A DNA stretch of 52,904 bases. Source: Atlanticothrix silvestris CENA357 (GTDB lineage Bacteria > Cyanobacteriota > Cyanobacteriia > Cyanobacteriales > Nostocaceae). Within the stretch, counting starts at the first letter, position 1. The number at the start of each line of letters is the position of its first letter. This document shows, one piece after another, positions 8,349 to 17,042 of the stretch. Below the pieces are notes generated by a model. That model ran no database searches. It was not told the DNA's origin and saw nothing but the letters and a program-made list of their open reading frames with translations. The DNA is taken from positions 1-52,904 of the forward strand of contig NZ_JAECZB010000026.1 in the NCBI RefSeq assembly GCF_016056295.1, in the 5' to 3' direction. Made by a program: the position numbers and the translations under genes.

Positions 8349-9851
8349 ATGCTCAGTGTTTTAATTTGGATCCCAATTTTAAGTGCTATAGTTATCGGGT
8401 TTTTACCCGGTAAAGCCATCCCAGCGAGCCGCATTCGGTTAGTATGTTTAACCGTAGCAGGCATAGTTTTACTCTGGAATTTGTTTATTTTGTTGAAATT
8501 TGATATCAGCAATCCAGGAATGCAATTTACAGAGTATCTTCCTTGGAATGAAACATTAGGTTTGAGTTATCAACTAGGTGTTGATGGTTTATCAATTTTG
8601 ATGTTGATCCTCAATAGTTTACTTACCTGGATTGCTATTTACAGCACTGACAAAGAAACCGAACGCCCACGACTTTTTTATTCTTTAATTTTATTCGTTA
8701 GTGGTGGCGTTGCTGGGGCTTTTTTAGCGGAAAACTTGTTGTTATTCTTCCTATTTTACGAACTGGAATTAATCCCCTTCTATTTATTAATTTCCATTTG
8801 GGGAGGCGAAAAACGGTCTTATGCCGGCATCAAGTTCTTAATTTATACTGCTGTTTCCGGCGCTTTGATTTTGGCAACCTTCCTAGGCATGGTATTCCTA
8901 ACTGGTTCTACCAGCTTTGCCTTTGATGCCATATCTACACAAACTCTCTCGGCAGGTTTGCAATTCGTTCTGCTGATGGGAATCATCTTAGGCTTCGGGA
9001 TTAAAATACCCTTAGTTCCTTTCCATACTTGGCTACCGGATGCTTATGTTGAAGCTTCCGCACCCATTGCCATTTTATTGGGTGGTGTGTTAGCGAAGTT
9101 GGGAACTTATGGACTATTGCGATTTGGCTTAGGTATGTTTCCTGATGCTTGGAGTGTAGTTGCACCAAACTTAGCAATTTGGGGGGCGATTAGTGCGATT
9201 TATGGGTCAGTAATTGCGATCGCTCAAAAAGATATCAAACGCATGGTAGCATACAGTTCCATTGGTCACATGGGTTATGTATTGCTCGCTAGCGCTTCTA
9301 GCACGGCTTTAGCACTGGTAGGTGCAGTAGCTCAAATGTTCAGCCACGGTTTAATTCTGGCAATTCTCTTTCATCTAGTCGGGGTGATAGAAGCGAAAGT
9401 TGGCACCCGTGAATTAGAAAAACTCAATGGCTTAATGAGTCCGATTCGCGGTTTACCTTTAATTAGCGCTCTACTAGTGCTTAGTGGGATGGCTAGCGCC
9501 GGGATTCCCGGTTTAACAGGATTTGTGGCGGAATTTATCGTGTTTCAAGGTAGTTTCTCAGCCTTTCCTTTGCCAACACTTTTATGTGTAGCATCTAGTG
9601 GGTTAACAGCAGTGTATTTCGTTATTCTCCTCAACCGCACCTGTTTTGGCAAGCTGGATAGTAATTCAGCTTACTACCCCAAAGTTTTATGGTCTGAAAA
9701 AATCCCTGCTTTAGTCTTGGCAGTTTTGATTATCTTTTTGGGTATACAACCCACTTGGTTAGTACGCTGGAGTGAACCCACAACAACAGCAATGGTGGCA
9801 ACAATTACCCCTAGGGAAACAACCATAGTTTCTCAAGTTGTTTTGAAATAG
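8349..9851 (+). CDS. ndhD3: NDH-1MS subunit NdhD3
   Basis: The proton-pumping NdhD3 subunit that pairs with NdhF3 in the high-affinity CO2-uptake form of NDH-1. 500 aa with about 14 membrane segments. Key family features are visible: FYELELIPFYLLISIWGG (conserved Glu in TM5), a PLVPFHTWLPDAYVEAS segment and KDIKRMVAYSSIGHMGYV. It starts 43 bp after ndhF3, so the two are co-transcribed. A 129-bp inverted-repeat element begins right at its stop codon, which may affect read-through to the next genes. Confidence 0.95.
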   Translation: MLSVLIWIPILSAIVIGFLPGKAIPASRIRLVCLTVAGIVLLWNLFILLKFDISNPGMQFTEYLPWNETLGLSYQLGVDGLSILMLILNSLLTWIAIYSTDKETERPRLFYSLILFVSGGVAGAFLAENLLLFFLFYELELIPFYLLISIWGGEKRSYAGIKFLIYTAVSGALILATFLGMVFLTGSTSFAFDAISTQTLSAGLQFVLLMGIILGFGIKIPLVPFHTWLPDAYVEASAPIAILLGGVLAKLGTYGLLRFGLGMFPDAWSVVAPNLAIWGAISAIYGSVIAIAQKDIKRMVAYSSIGHMGYVLLASASSTALALVGAVAQMFSHGLILAILFHLVGVIEAKVGTRELEKLNGLMSPIRGLPLISALLVLSGMASAGIPGLTGFVAEFIVFQGSFSAFPLPTLLCVASSGLTAVYFVILLNRTCFGKLDSNSAYYPKVLWSEKIPALVLAVLIIFLGIQPTWLVRWSEPTTTAMVATITPRETTIVSQVVLK

Positions 9852-9980
9852 TAAGTAAGTCGGTGAGAAAAAACCAAACTATGTAACGAGAAGTAAAACC
9901 TCTGTATTTGGCTCGTAGTAGCGCTTTAGCGCTAAAGCGCTACTATAAACAAATGCTAAATATTTGCGCCGACTTACTTA
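9852..9980. mobile_element. MITE-like element with 12-bp perfect inverted ends and inner palindrome
   Basis: TAAGTAAGTCGG at 9852-9863 is the exact inverse of CCGACTTACTTA at 9969-9980. In the middle, 9916-9945 is a perfect 30-bp palindrome (TAGTAGCGCTTTAGC plus its complement). The element sits directly after the ndhD3 stop. A related end, GTGCCGACCTACTTA, occurs near 45831. As RNA it would form a strong hairpin that could act as a terminator or processing site within the operon. Confidence 0.65.
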
Positions 9981-10014
9981 AACAAGAGGGTTACGCCTGA
10001 ATGCAGGAGCAAAG

Positions 10015-10596
10015 ATGAGTTTCAAATTAATTCCCAGTAGTCTGATACTATTTCGCTTTTTAATCTCTCCTTTCCTGCTGTGGGATGCTTGGGATGGCAA
10101 AACCAGTGTTTGGTTTATCGTTGGGTTTGTGCTGGCTTTTCTTTCAGATATATTGGATGGCATCATTGCCCGGAAACTGGGTGTTAGCACTGCCAATTTA
10201 CGTCAGGCTGATAGCTGGGCTGATGTCTGCCTATTTAGCTCTATCTTTATAAGTGCATGGCTGGGGTATCAAGATATTTTAATGGCTTATCCAACACCAT
10301 TGTTAATGGTTGTGATAGCTCAGCTGATTTGGTGGGTAATAAATTTAGTAAAATACGGTAAACCTGCTAGCTATCACACCTACTCAGCCAAACTCTGGGG
10401 AATTACTCTGTTTATTGCTATTATTTCCCTTTTCGGTTTTGATTATGCAGGCATAACTTTATGGCTGACTTGTATTGTCGGTACTATTCATAGCCTGGAA
10501 GAAATTTTAATGACGCTGATATTACCCGTTTGGACACATGATGTTTTGAGCATTTTTCATGCTTTCAAGTTACGTCAGCAATTACTAGAAACTTAA
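10015..10596 (+). CDS. CDP-alcohol phosphatidyltransferase family protein
   Basis: A membrane enzyme of the CDP-alcohol phosphatidyltransferase family, which joins a CDP-linked lipid (or CDP-alcohol) to an alcohol acceptor in phospholipid synthesis; the substrate here is unknown. 193 aa, with five to six membrane segments. The family motif is seen at residues 45-70: D45-x2-D48-G-x2-A-R-x8-L62-x3-D66-x3-D70. The Gly normally found after the 8-residue spacer is Leu62, a departure at a conserved position, while all four metal-binding Asp residues are kept. It lies between ndhD3 and cupA, 20 bp before cupA, so it is probably co-transcribed with the CO2-uptake genes. That position suggests, but does not prove, a link to thylakoid lipids or to NDH-1MS. 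Confidence 0.8.
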   Translation: MSFKLIPSSLILFRFLISPFLLWDAWDGKTSVWFIVGFVLAFLSDILDGIIARKLGVSTANLRQADSWADVCLFSSIFISAWLGYQDILMAYPTPLLMVVIAQLIWWVINLVKYGKPASYHTYSAKLWGITLFIAIISLFGFDYAGITLWLTCIVGTIHSLEEILMTLILPVWTHDVLSIFHAFKLRQQLLET

Positions 10597-10616
10597 ATAA
10601 AAATCCAGGAATAAAT

Positions 10617-11930
10617 ATGGTACAAACTCCAGAAAACCCTACCACTAAACTACCTCCTTCGCACCATGAATTTGCTGATATAATTCATCGCCTAGAAGCT
10701 GGTGGTTCGATGTTGCCAGATACCCCAGAAAACTTAATGCAAATTATCGGTCTTTATAAAGCTTATGCTGTGCCGATGGATTTCTACTGGCGCGACTTAT
10801 TATATATTGCTGAACGAGTATTTTTAGATCCGTTTCCTTTCTTTAAATACTTCTTACCTCAAGAATATTTAGAACGGCATAATCACTACGCCGGTGATGA
10901 TGCAGAATTAAGAGTTTGGCGTGGTGAAGCGACCGCCCATCCAGAACTTTTGGCATTTATGGAAAAGGGTGAAACCTTTAAAATGCCCAAGTTATTGCAT
11001 CACTTATTTCATGACCGCATCAACATGGAGTTTGCTGAAGCCTGTATGCGGGCAATGCTTTGGCATAGAGGAATGGGTGGAAAATTTGACCCTTACTTAG
11101 ACAGCGAAGAATATAAAGCCAACGCAGATAGGGCAATTAAAGCTTACTTCCAAGGCAACCCCATGATGTTGGCACTTTATAAACTATTCCCAGATATGTT
11201 TATAGAACAGTGCCGTCAGATGTCCTACTATTCTAATTTGGGACTATTCTGGGAAGTTATGGCTCCTGTATTCTTTGAAATGTCAGATTTGTATGATGAA
11301 GGAAAAATTACCACTGTCCCAGAAGCAATGGATTTTCTAGTAAATGGAATTTTTGCAGTTGCAAGTCGTCCTATTTATCATCATGTTTATATTCGTGGTG
11401 AATGTTATGAAATCGTCCCCAAATCTAAAGGCTTTGTCTGGCTTTATGAAGCTGCATTACCTTATGTAGAAGCTGTGTTTTATCGTACAGCTCCCTTTAG
11501 AGGTACAAAATCGTACAATGCCCAAGCAAGCCAAGTACCAACAGACCAAAAAGACTTCCACTATGGGATTCTCTATGCAGATGTTTTCCCAGTAGGTACT
11601 GCGGGTATTCCACCCACATTATTAATGCAAGATATGTTGCATTTTTTACCAGAATATCTTGTTGATTATTACAAGAATTATTGTCGAGGCGAAGAAGACA
11701 TGTTGATTCAGTTGGGAATTAGTTTTCAACGGTCAATGTACAATGTCACCTCTGCTGTTATTCAAGCATTACGGACTGCGCTTTGTCATCCTTTAGATGA
11801 CCCTAACCCTGAGCATTTACAAGCTAATAGAGACTTTTATGAGGCTCAGTTAAATCGCTTCACTCGTCCTGAATATGGTATTTGTGATGCTGCCCGTCTG
11901 AATGATATTCAAAGTCAGGATTATCGATAA
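10617..11930 (+). CDS. cupA: CO2 hydration protein CupA (ChpY)
   Basis: The CO2-hydrating subunit of NDH-1MS, a carbonic-anhydrase-like protein bound to NdhF3/NdhD3 on the cytoplasmic face of the thylakoid membrane. 437 aa, the normal length. Residues 128-134 read HHLFHDR; the His and Arg of this segment correspond, as I recall, to the unusual zinc site proposed from the NDH-1MS structure. Its placement after ndhF3-ndhD3 identifies it as CupA (ChpY), not CupB (ChpX), which pairs with NdhF4/D4. The small cupS gene that often follows is not found here; the next gene is on the other strand, convergent. Confidence 0.92.
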   Translation: MVQTPENPTTKLPPSHHEFADIIHRLEAGGSMLPDTPENLMQIIGLYKAYAVPMDFYWRDLLYIAERVFLDPFPFFKYFLPQEYLERHNHYAGDDAELRVWRGEATAHPELLAFMEKGETFKMPKLLHHLFHDRINMEFAEACMRAMLWHRGMGGKFDPYLDSEEYKANADRAIKAYFQGNPMMLALYKLFPDMFIEQCRQMSYYSNLGLFWEVMAPVFFEMSDLYDEGKITTVPEAMDFLVNGIFAVASRPIYHHVYIRGECYEIVPKSKGFVWLYEAALPYVEAVFYRTAPFRGTKSYNAQASQVPTDQKDFHYGILYADVFPVGTAGIPPTLLMQDMLHFLPEYLVDYYKNYCRGEEDMLIQLGISFQRSMYNVTSAVIQALRTALCHPLDDPNPEHLQANRDFYEAQLNRFTRPEYGICDAARLNDIQSQDYR

Positions 11931-11986
11931 AACTGATATTTGTAGCAAAGCGATCGCCAGACTCAAGAGTGCTGCTAAGATTTCCA

Positions 11987-12787
11987 TTAGCGTTTGAAAA
12001 TGATGTCGTATAGTGACAGCAGCACCTCTACCACAATCAAAATCACCACATACCACTCTACTCGTTGGCTGCTGCTATGCTGCATGAACTCCAGAACTGT
12101 TTGCGCGGTTCGAGAAATTAGCTCTAGCTTGCGTTCTAGGGCGTTGTGACGCTCACGGATTTCGTATTCATCTTCCAAACGTAAATATAAATTTTCTAGC
12201 TGTGGGGATTCCCAAAGCAACTCTGGCTTATCGATAATTTCTACTCGACCCACAATCTTATGCTGAACTAACAAACTAGTGCCTAGTTGACGTAGTAATT
12301 CTCGACTTTGGCTTCTACTCCTGTTTTTGCGCTGAAGGCTAGCTGCAAACGGTTCAATTTGATCAAATACAGTGGCTATACTAATTTCGTAATGAGACAA
12401 CACAACACTCTTAGCGAGTATATCAGCTACTATCTGCAAGCGTTCAATACTAAATTCATGCAGCAGAATTTTTCCTTCCTTGACTCGCTCAGTTTGTATC
12501 ACGTTGAGCTGAATTTCTACTTCTTCCGTCTCTGGGTTGGCAAAAGATTCGCTAACTTGAGAGGAGAATTCGGTCAAAAAGGCTACCTTTTCTACAGGCT
12601 CAAGATTAAACAGGACAACTGCACCATAGCTCAGTAGCACTGCACAGCCGTGTTCACCTACTGTAACCATTAGTGGCATAGTTGCCAAACAGACGTAATT
12701 GTCCAATGTCTTTAGGTTAATTTCCTTACCAAGAAATAGGGCTTGCGCTTTAAAGCTATCTCTGTCATGAAAAAAGAGTTGTTGCAT
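11987..12787 (-). CDS. RMD1/YagE family protein (DUF155) with C-terminal membrane anchor
   Basis: A member of the RMD1/YagE (DUF155) family, known from yeast mitochondria (RMD1) and bacteria, with no defined biochemical activity. 266 aa. The N-terminal alpha/beta part has the family pattern LLSYGAVVLFNL (about 52-63); a helical region follows, with a charged RLEDEYEIRERHNALERKLE coiled stretch (about 203-222), and one hydrophobic segment WYVVILIVVEVLLSLYDI at the C-terminus. The layout implies a tail-anchored membrane protein. It converges on cupA with a 56-bp gap. An upstream 33-nt palindrome separates it from the RidA-like gene. Confidence 0.8.
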   Translation of the reverse strand: MQQLFFHDRDSFKAQALFLGKEINLKTLDNYVCLATMPLMVTVGEHGCAVLLSYGAVVLFNLEPVEKVAFLTEFSSQVSESFANPETEEVEIQLNVIQTERVKEGKILLHEFSIERLQIVADILAKSVVLSHYEISIATVFDQIEPFAASLQRKNRSRSQSRELLRQLGTSLLVQHKIVGRVEIIDKPELLWESPQLENLYLRLEDEYEIRERHNALERKLELISRTAQTVLEFMQHSSSQRVEWYVVILIVVEVLLSLYDIIFKR

Positions 12788-12855
12788 TGCTGCCCTATGT
12801 TCTGTCTGTTGATTTATGGAGTAATGATACTCACATCATAACAACCAAGGGAAAG

Positions 12856-12888
12856 CGTACCCAAAGCGATCAGATCGCTTTGGGTACG
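12856..12888. terminator. 33-nt near-perfect palindrome between two minus-strand genes
   Basis: Arms CGTACCCAAAGCGATC (12856-12871) and GATCGCTTTGGGTACG (12873-12888) pair over 16 bp with a single-base centre. It lies 102 bp downstream of the RidA-like gene and 68 bp upstream of the RMD1 gene. No T-run follows on either side, so it could be a terminator for the former, a palindromic operator for the latter or simply an interspersed repeat. Confidence 0.5.
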
Positions 12889-12990
12889 TGCGTTACTGTC
12901 CTCTTTAATTTCTGCAAACCGCAGGGTAGCAAATGCTGTTCAGACTTCTAGTCTTAGGGCATTATTGGATACATGCAACAGGTCTAGTGA

Positions 12991-13578
12991 TTAAAAAGGA
13001 TATGTTGGAGCCATTCCTCTATCCGGTTTTTCTGGAATCGCGGCATAAGCGTCAATTTCAAATAACATGCCGTCTAGTGCAAGCCTAGGAACAGGAATAA
13101 GGGTATTTGCTGGTGGTTTATTCCCCCATAAATTCCCAATTTCGCGTCCTAGCGGAATCAATTTAGTTTGGTTATAATCCACTATAAGAACAGTAGTTTT
13201 TGCTACATCTTGGGGTCTCGCTCCAACGGCTTCTAAGGCAAAACGGAGGTTCTGAAAAGCCCGTACTAACTGCTCTTCAAAGTCATTGGAGACAAGATTT
13301 CCTTGTAAATCGGAACCAAATTGACCAGATATATAGACGGTTCTTGTCCTGGCTGGTGTAACAGCTATATGACTATAGCCATTTTGGGTTGCATTATATA
13401 ACGTTGGTGGGTTCACCAATTTCAACTCTTCGTGATTTTGAGCGCTCGCTTGTTGTTGTGTTCCTCCCACCACAAGGGCGGTACCTAGCCCACTACCCCC
13501 AAGCCACAAAAGCGCATTTCGTCGTGAGAATTTGGCTGCTATTAAATTTACAGCACTGGTAATACGTCTAGTCGTCAT
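12991..13578 (-). CDS. Exported RidA/YjgF-family protein lacking the deaminase arginine
   Basis: A RidA (YER057c/UK114) family protein. Cytosolic RidA hydrolyses reactive enamines/imines; this one is made with an N-terminal Tat-type signal (SRRNALLWLGG at 18-28, then a hydrophobic stretch ending near QASAQ), so it should act outside the cytoplasm. The fold is covered by residues 60-195 (VYISGQFG at 81-88, EEQLVRAFQNL). The arginine essential for imine deamination in RidA (in a P-A-R pattern) is Asn158 here (PPANTL), while the following Glu (FEIDAYA, Glu174) is kept. It therefore belongs to a non-deaminase subgroup, or has another role. A strong AAGGAGG lies before the ATG. No clear partner gene. 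Confidence 0.85.
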   Translation of the reverse strand: MTTRRITSAVNLIAAKFSRRNALLWLGGSGLGTALVVGGTQQQASAQNHEELKLVNPPTLYNATQNGYSHIAVTPARTRTVYISGQFGSDLQGNLVSNDFEEQLVRAFQNLRFALEAVGARPQDVAKTTVLIVDYNQTKLIPLGREIGNLWGNKPPANTLIPVPRLALDGMLFEIDAYAAIPEKPDRGMAPTYPF

Positions 13579-13811
13579 TAAGCCTCCTTAAAGATGAGTT
13601 CTCTATTTTTACTCATATCTAGCTCTATTATGTATCTATGTAGCATAAAAAAGCACTATTGTAAAAATATGTTTAAGTGTACTTACGTAATTATATCTCG
13701 TACAAAGTGATTTTTTTGGGAATTTGATACAGCCCAAATCCAGTATTATCAAGGATTTCCACTTCTTTTTTTGCCATTAGCCTCATTCCATTTGCCAAGT
13801 ATTTTAATTTT

Positions 13812-13843
13812 TTGCATAAATATCTTATAAAAAAGCGATAAGT
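13812..13843 (+). promoter_or_regulatory. Cluster motif copy 1 (upstream of thioesterase gene)
   Basis: TTGCATAAAT, 13 nt, GCGATAAGT, then C and TAATAAGAG. It matches copies at 18818, 26676 and 34507 in both blocks and spacing. The two blocks are spaced like a -35 and a -10 region (TTGCAT, 19 nt to GATAAG), so a promoter for an alternative sigma factor or an operator is possible. Confidence 0.55.
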
Positions 13844-14012
13844 CTAATAAGAGCAAACAAAAAAATTAGCTTTTAAGTTGTAAGCTGTTACTCATTAATG
13901 TAAGGAATTAAGAATGTTTAATAATTTTTAAGGTATTAAATTTTAATGATTTTATTATTAGCGATCGCTGTCTAATGTGAATTGCTAAAAGCTTAAAATC
14001 AATGTTTTTTAT

Positions 14013-14119
14013 TAATTAAACTTGAGTTCGATGAAGCTCTCCCTCCCAGCCTCCCTTTCCGTTTCGGAGAGGGGTTGGGGGAGAGGTCAAATAAGACTTG
14101 TCGAACTCACGTTAATTAA
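14013..14119. repeat. Fold-back dispersed repeat, copy 2 (intact)
   Basis: The left arm (TTAATTAAACTTGAGTTCG) and right arm (CGAACTCACGTTAATTAA) are imperfect inverted repeats, and the middle TTTCCGTTTCGGAGAGG is also a hairpin. The right half is identical over 50 bp with 6147-6196. This is the undisturbed form of the element that is split by insertions in the cmpA-ndhF3 spacer. Confidence 0.7.
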
Positions 14120-14308
14120 GATGATGACAATATTTCCAGTAATGCCCAATAGGGCACAGCAATGCTGTGCCCCTACGAATGGTCTGTATTCTATGCAATT
14201 GAAAACCGCTATACTACGACCTTATTTTTGAAACAGATTTGGCGTGGTTTCACAAATAAATAGTGTCAGCATTTGTGAGAGAAATTTTTACATTACACAC
14301 ATAAATTT

Positions 14309-15085
14309 ATGACAGCAAGATTAACTTATGACCCTTGGATTAGTTGCCCACAGCCGAATCCCAAAGCTCAACTTCGCCTATTTTGTTTTCCATGTGCGGG
14401 GGGTACAACCTCAACATACAGCACATGGACAAATAATTTACCAAAGGATGTAGAGGTTTATTTAGTCCAACTTCCTGGAAGAGGTCGTCGATTAGAAGAA
14501 CCTTTATATACCAGTTTTTTACCTCTTGTTCAAACTTTAGCATCAACAATTAGACCTTATTTAAATATCCCATTTGCTTTTTTTGGTCATAGCATGGGTG
14601 CAACACTTGGCTTTGAAATAGCGCGTCTACTCCGTTATGAATATAATCTTAGCCCTGTTCACCTATTTGCTTGTTGTTGTCCTGCTCCCCAAAAACCAAT
14701 TCTGAGGCCATTTATCCACAAAATGCCTGAAGCTAAATTCTTGGCAGAACTTTGCGATCGCTACAATGCAATACCACAGACAATTTTACAAAACAAACAA
14801 CTTTTGCAACTTTTCATGCCTTGTTTGCGAGCAGATTTTACGATGCTAGAAACATACGTTTACAAAAATCAAATGCCACTCGACTGCCCAATCTCTGTAT
14901 TTGGAGGTTTGCAGGATAAAGCAATTAAGGTTGATGCTTTAGAAGCTTGGCGTGAGCAGACTTGTAGTTCCTTCAACCTGCAAATGTTTCCTGGTGATCA
15001 TTTCTTTTTGCAGAATTCTAAATCACTATTTTTGCAGTCATTATCTCAACATCTAGATCACGTGTTAGCTATCAACAATAATTAA
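14309..15085 (+). CDS. Type II thioesterase (alpha/beta hydrolase) of the PKS-NRPS cluster
   Basis: A stand-alone type II thioesterase, which normally frees blocked carrier proteins by hydrolysing wrong or stalled acyl groups. 258 aa. The nucleophile elbow GHSMG has Ser95; Asp203 (GGLQDK) and His231 (PGDHFFL) complete the triad, and the N-terminal FCFPCAGG oxyanion segment is present. It is the first gene on the plus strand of the biosynthetic region and is followed by the MFS exporter. As the NRPS has no terminal thioesterase domain, this enzyme might also release the product; that is inference. Transcription may start at the motif copy at 13812. Confidence 0.9.
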   Translation: MTARLTYDPWISCPQPNPKAQLRLFCFPCAGGTTSTYSTWTNNLPKDVEVYLVQLPGRGRRLEEPLYTSFLPLVQTLASTIRPYLNIPFAFFGHSMGATLGFEIARLLRYEYNLSPVHLFACCCPAPQKPILRPFIHKMPEAKFLAELCDRYNAIPQTILQNKQLLQLFMPCLRADFTMLETYVYKNQMPLDCPISVFGGLQDKAIKVDALEAWREQTCSSFNLQMFPGDHFFLQNSKSLFLQSLSQHLDHVLAINNN

Positions 15086-15257
15086 ACACTTGATACACAC
15101 AAATACAGTTTACTAAATAGCTAACTCTATTGAAATAAAGTGTACAAAATCAATTTATTGCAAAAATGGCTATTCATCTTTTGCAATAAGAAAATTGCTG
15201 CACTGTAGTTATACCATGCGCTAAAACCACGCAATTTCTACATTATCCTGAGATTTT

Positions 15258-16424
15258 ATGACAGAATTAACTTCCACAAAATCAAATTCTCCTTTCTCTA
15301 CTGGATTACCAGCTTTGTATATCATAGCTTTTTTGTCTGGTATTTCTATAGGTCTATTTAATCCTTTCATCTCAACGTTCATGGCGCAACATCAAGTTGA
15401 TGATTTATGGATAGGAGCAAATTCTACGGTGTATTTTCTAGTCATAGCTCTGGGAACACCATTTGTTGTAAAAATATTACCCAAATTGGGGCTTCGTAAA
15501 ACTATGATGCTTGGCTTGGCATTGATGGGTTTTAGCGCTCCTTTGTTTACTATGACTACATCAATGCCTGTATGGTTTATCATACGTAGTATTATGGGCG
15601 TTGCTTGTTGTTTATATTTAGTCAGTGGTAACACTGCATTGAATCACTTTTGTCATGAAGGTAATCGAGCGATCGTCAATGGTTTGAATGCTCTAGCTTT
15701 TACTTTTGGATTTGGTATCGGCCCAGTAATGGGTTCTGCTTTCTATAATGTTTCCCCTAAACTTTCATTTTCTTTGGGTAGTGCTTTAATTTTTAGCGGT
15801 GTAATTGTAGTCTGGATAGCTTTACCCGACAAAGCTGTTGTTTTCCAAAAATCTTCACGTTCCGGGATTTTCCGCAAGCTTAAACTTCCTCTTCAGGGCG
15901 CATTTGCCTATGGTTTTGGCGAATCTACACTAGTTTCTTTATATCCCGTTTATTTGCTACGCCAAAACTACAATATAGAACAAATAGGCTATACATTTGC
16001 TGTATTTGTAGTTGGCGGTTTGCTCTCTACTGTTCCAGTGACTCACCTAGCAGACCGATTCGGCAGACTAAAAATTCTTTTTAGTAGTGTGTCTATTGTA
16101 CTACTTTCATTTTTGTCTCTTTCATTGATTCAAAACTCCATTGCTACTCAGATATTTGCATTTATTGCTGGAGCTAGTATAAGCCCAATTCTACCTTTAG
16201 CAATGGCATTAATTGGAGAAAAACTTTCTAGAAATGAACTATCTTCTGGAAGTGCTTTATTCACAGCTGTATATAGTTTCGGATGTACCGCAGGGCCAAT
16301 TGCTTCATCCATAGCCATGAAAGTTTTTGGTGAGAGTTACATATTTAGCTTAACAATAATGATCTTTGCAATGTTTTTGTTTTACGTGAAGCGAAAGTGG
16401 AACAGGGTTGTTACTGCCTATTAG
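15258..16424 (+). CDS. MFS exporter of the biosynthetic cluster
   Basis: A major facilitator superfamily transporter in the cytoplasmic membrane, 388 aa with about 12 hydrophobic segments. The conserved loop LADRFGRLKIL (about residue 260) is the MFS motif A repeat in the second half; the first half has a matching PKLGLRKTMMLG loop. Drug-efflux-type MFS proteins in such clusters export the finished compound, so this is a likely product or self-resistance exporter. Gap of 172 bp from the thioesterase gene; the following 618 bp contain a strong hairpin, ending this unit. Confidence 0.87.
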   Translation: MTELTSTKSNSPFSTGLPALYIIAFLSGISIGLFNPFISTFMAQHQVDDLWIGANSTVYFLVIALGTPFVVKILPKLGLRKTMMLGLALMGFSAPLFTMTTSMPVWFIIRSIMGVACCLYLVSGNTALNHFCHEGNRAIVNGLNALAFTFGFGIGPVMGSAFYNVSPKLSFSLGSALIFSGVIVVWIALPDKAVVFQKSSRSGIFRKLKLPLQGAFAYGFGESTLVSLYPVYLLRQNYNIEQIGYTFAVFVVGGLLSTVPVTHLADRFGRLKILFSSVSIVLLSFLSLSLIQNSIATQIFAFIAGASISPILPLAMALIGEKLSRNELSSGSALFTAVYSFGCTAGPIASSIAMKVFGESYIFSLTIMIFAMFLFYVKRKWNRVVTAY

Positions 16425-16510
16425 CACCGAGTTTGTTACATAATTTTCGGATTCGGCATTACCTGGTTGAGCTACGTGGTTACAAACTTTCGAGTAAAAA
16501 ATATCCAATT

Positions 16511-16561
16511 ATTTAAAATGGGTTAAAAGCTTTTTATATAAGCTTTTAATCCATTTTAAAT
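16511..16561 (+). terminator. Strong hairpin after the MFS gene
   Basis: Two 22-nt arms, 16511-16532 and 16540-16561, pair with a single mismatch around a 7-nt loop (TTTATAT). The outer ATTTAAAAT gives a U-rich end to the RNA. It lies about 90 bp beyond the MFS stop, so it probably ends the thioesterase-MFS transcript. Confidence 0.65.
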
Positions 16562-16691
16562 GGTTGCATTATTTACATCATATTGTACTAGTTTTATCGA
16601 AAGCAAAATAGATGAAACCTTTTCTAAGCAAGGCTTTCGGTATATGTACTTGCAAGATGCAAAAATGAATAAAGTCAAATTTATAGAATAG

Positions 16692-16723
16692 TTGCATAAA
16701 CCTTGTAGTCACTTCTGATAAAT
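16692..16723 (+). promoter_or_regulatory. Cluster motif copy 2 (upstream of PAL gene)
   Basis: TTGCATAAAC, 13 nt, CTGATAAAT, followed by ATATAACAG. It is more diverged than copies 1, 4 and 5, but the 13-nt spacing is kept and it most resembles the copy before the DAHP synthase gene. Confidence 0.45.
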
Positions 16724-17042
16724 ATATAACAGTTCAAATCAAGAACAATCGGTTAAAACTTTCATTTTGCACTGTTGAAAATACCACAATAGCCTAAATC
16801 TTTATCTATTAATAAACAAACAAATTGAAATTAAGATCTGTTTATTTGGATAATTATTACGTGATATTTTTTTAAAATTTAGCCTTGAAAGTTTTAATCG
16901 TAGAGAATTGCTGCTTCACTACAGAACTGATGCCAGCTAAATCTCAATTTGTATTTGCTGAAATGCTATGTCAAATACTATCAGCAGAAACTAGAAGTAA
17001 AGTTAATCGCAATACCTACTACGAATTAAAGATAATCCCCGT

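Larger units (their letters stand above)
13579..14308. other. 730-bp intergenic region before the biosynthetic cluster
   Basis: An AT-rich spacer between the divergent RidA-like gene and the thioesterase gene. It carries one copy of the shared cluster motif (13812-13843), a fold-back repeat (about 14013-14119) and a short palindrome at 14152-14172 (GGGCACAGCA and its inverse, found widely in Nostoc genomes). The distance from the motif to the thioesterase start, 465 bp, is long mainly because of the repeat insertions. No credible gene is seen. Confidence 0.6.
16425..17042. other. 618-bp intergenic region between MFS and PAL genes
   Basis: AT-rich and non-coding. It contains a 22-bp-stem hairpin (16511-16561) and one copy of the cluster motif (16692-16723). 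The 320 bp between the motif and the PAL start show nothing further that I can name; a long leader is possible. Confidence 0.55.

Noticed and set aside
14022-14231. 69-aa open frame over the fold-back repeat
   Set aside because: It runs through a dispersed repeat and a palindrome, with composition unlike a protein.
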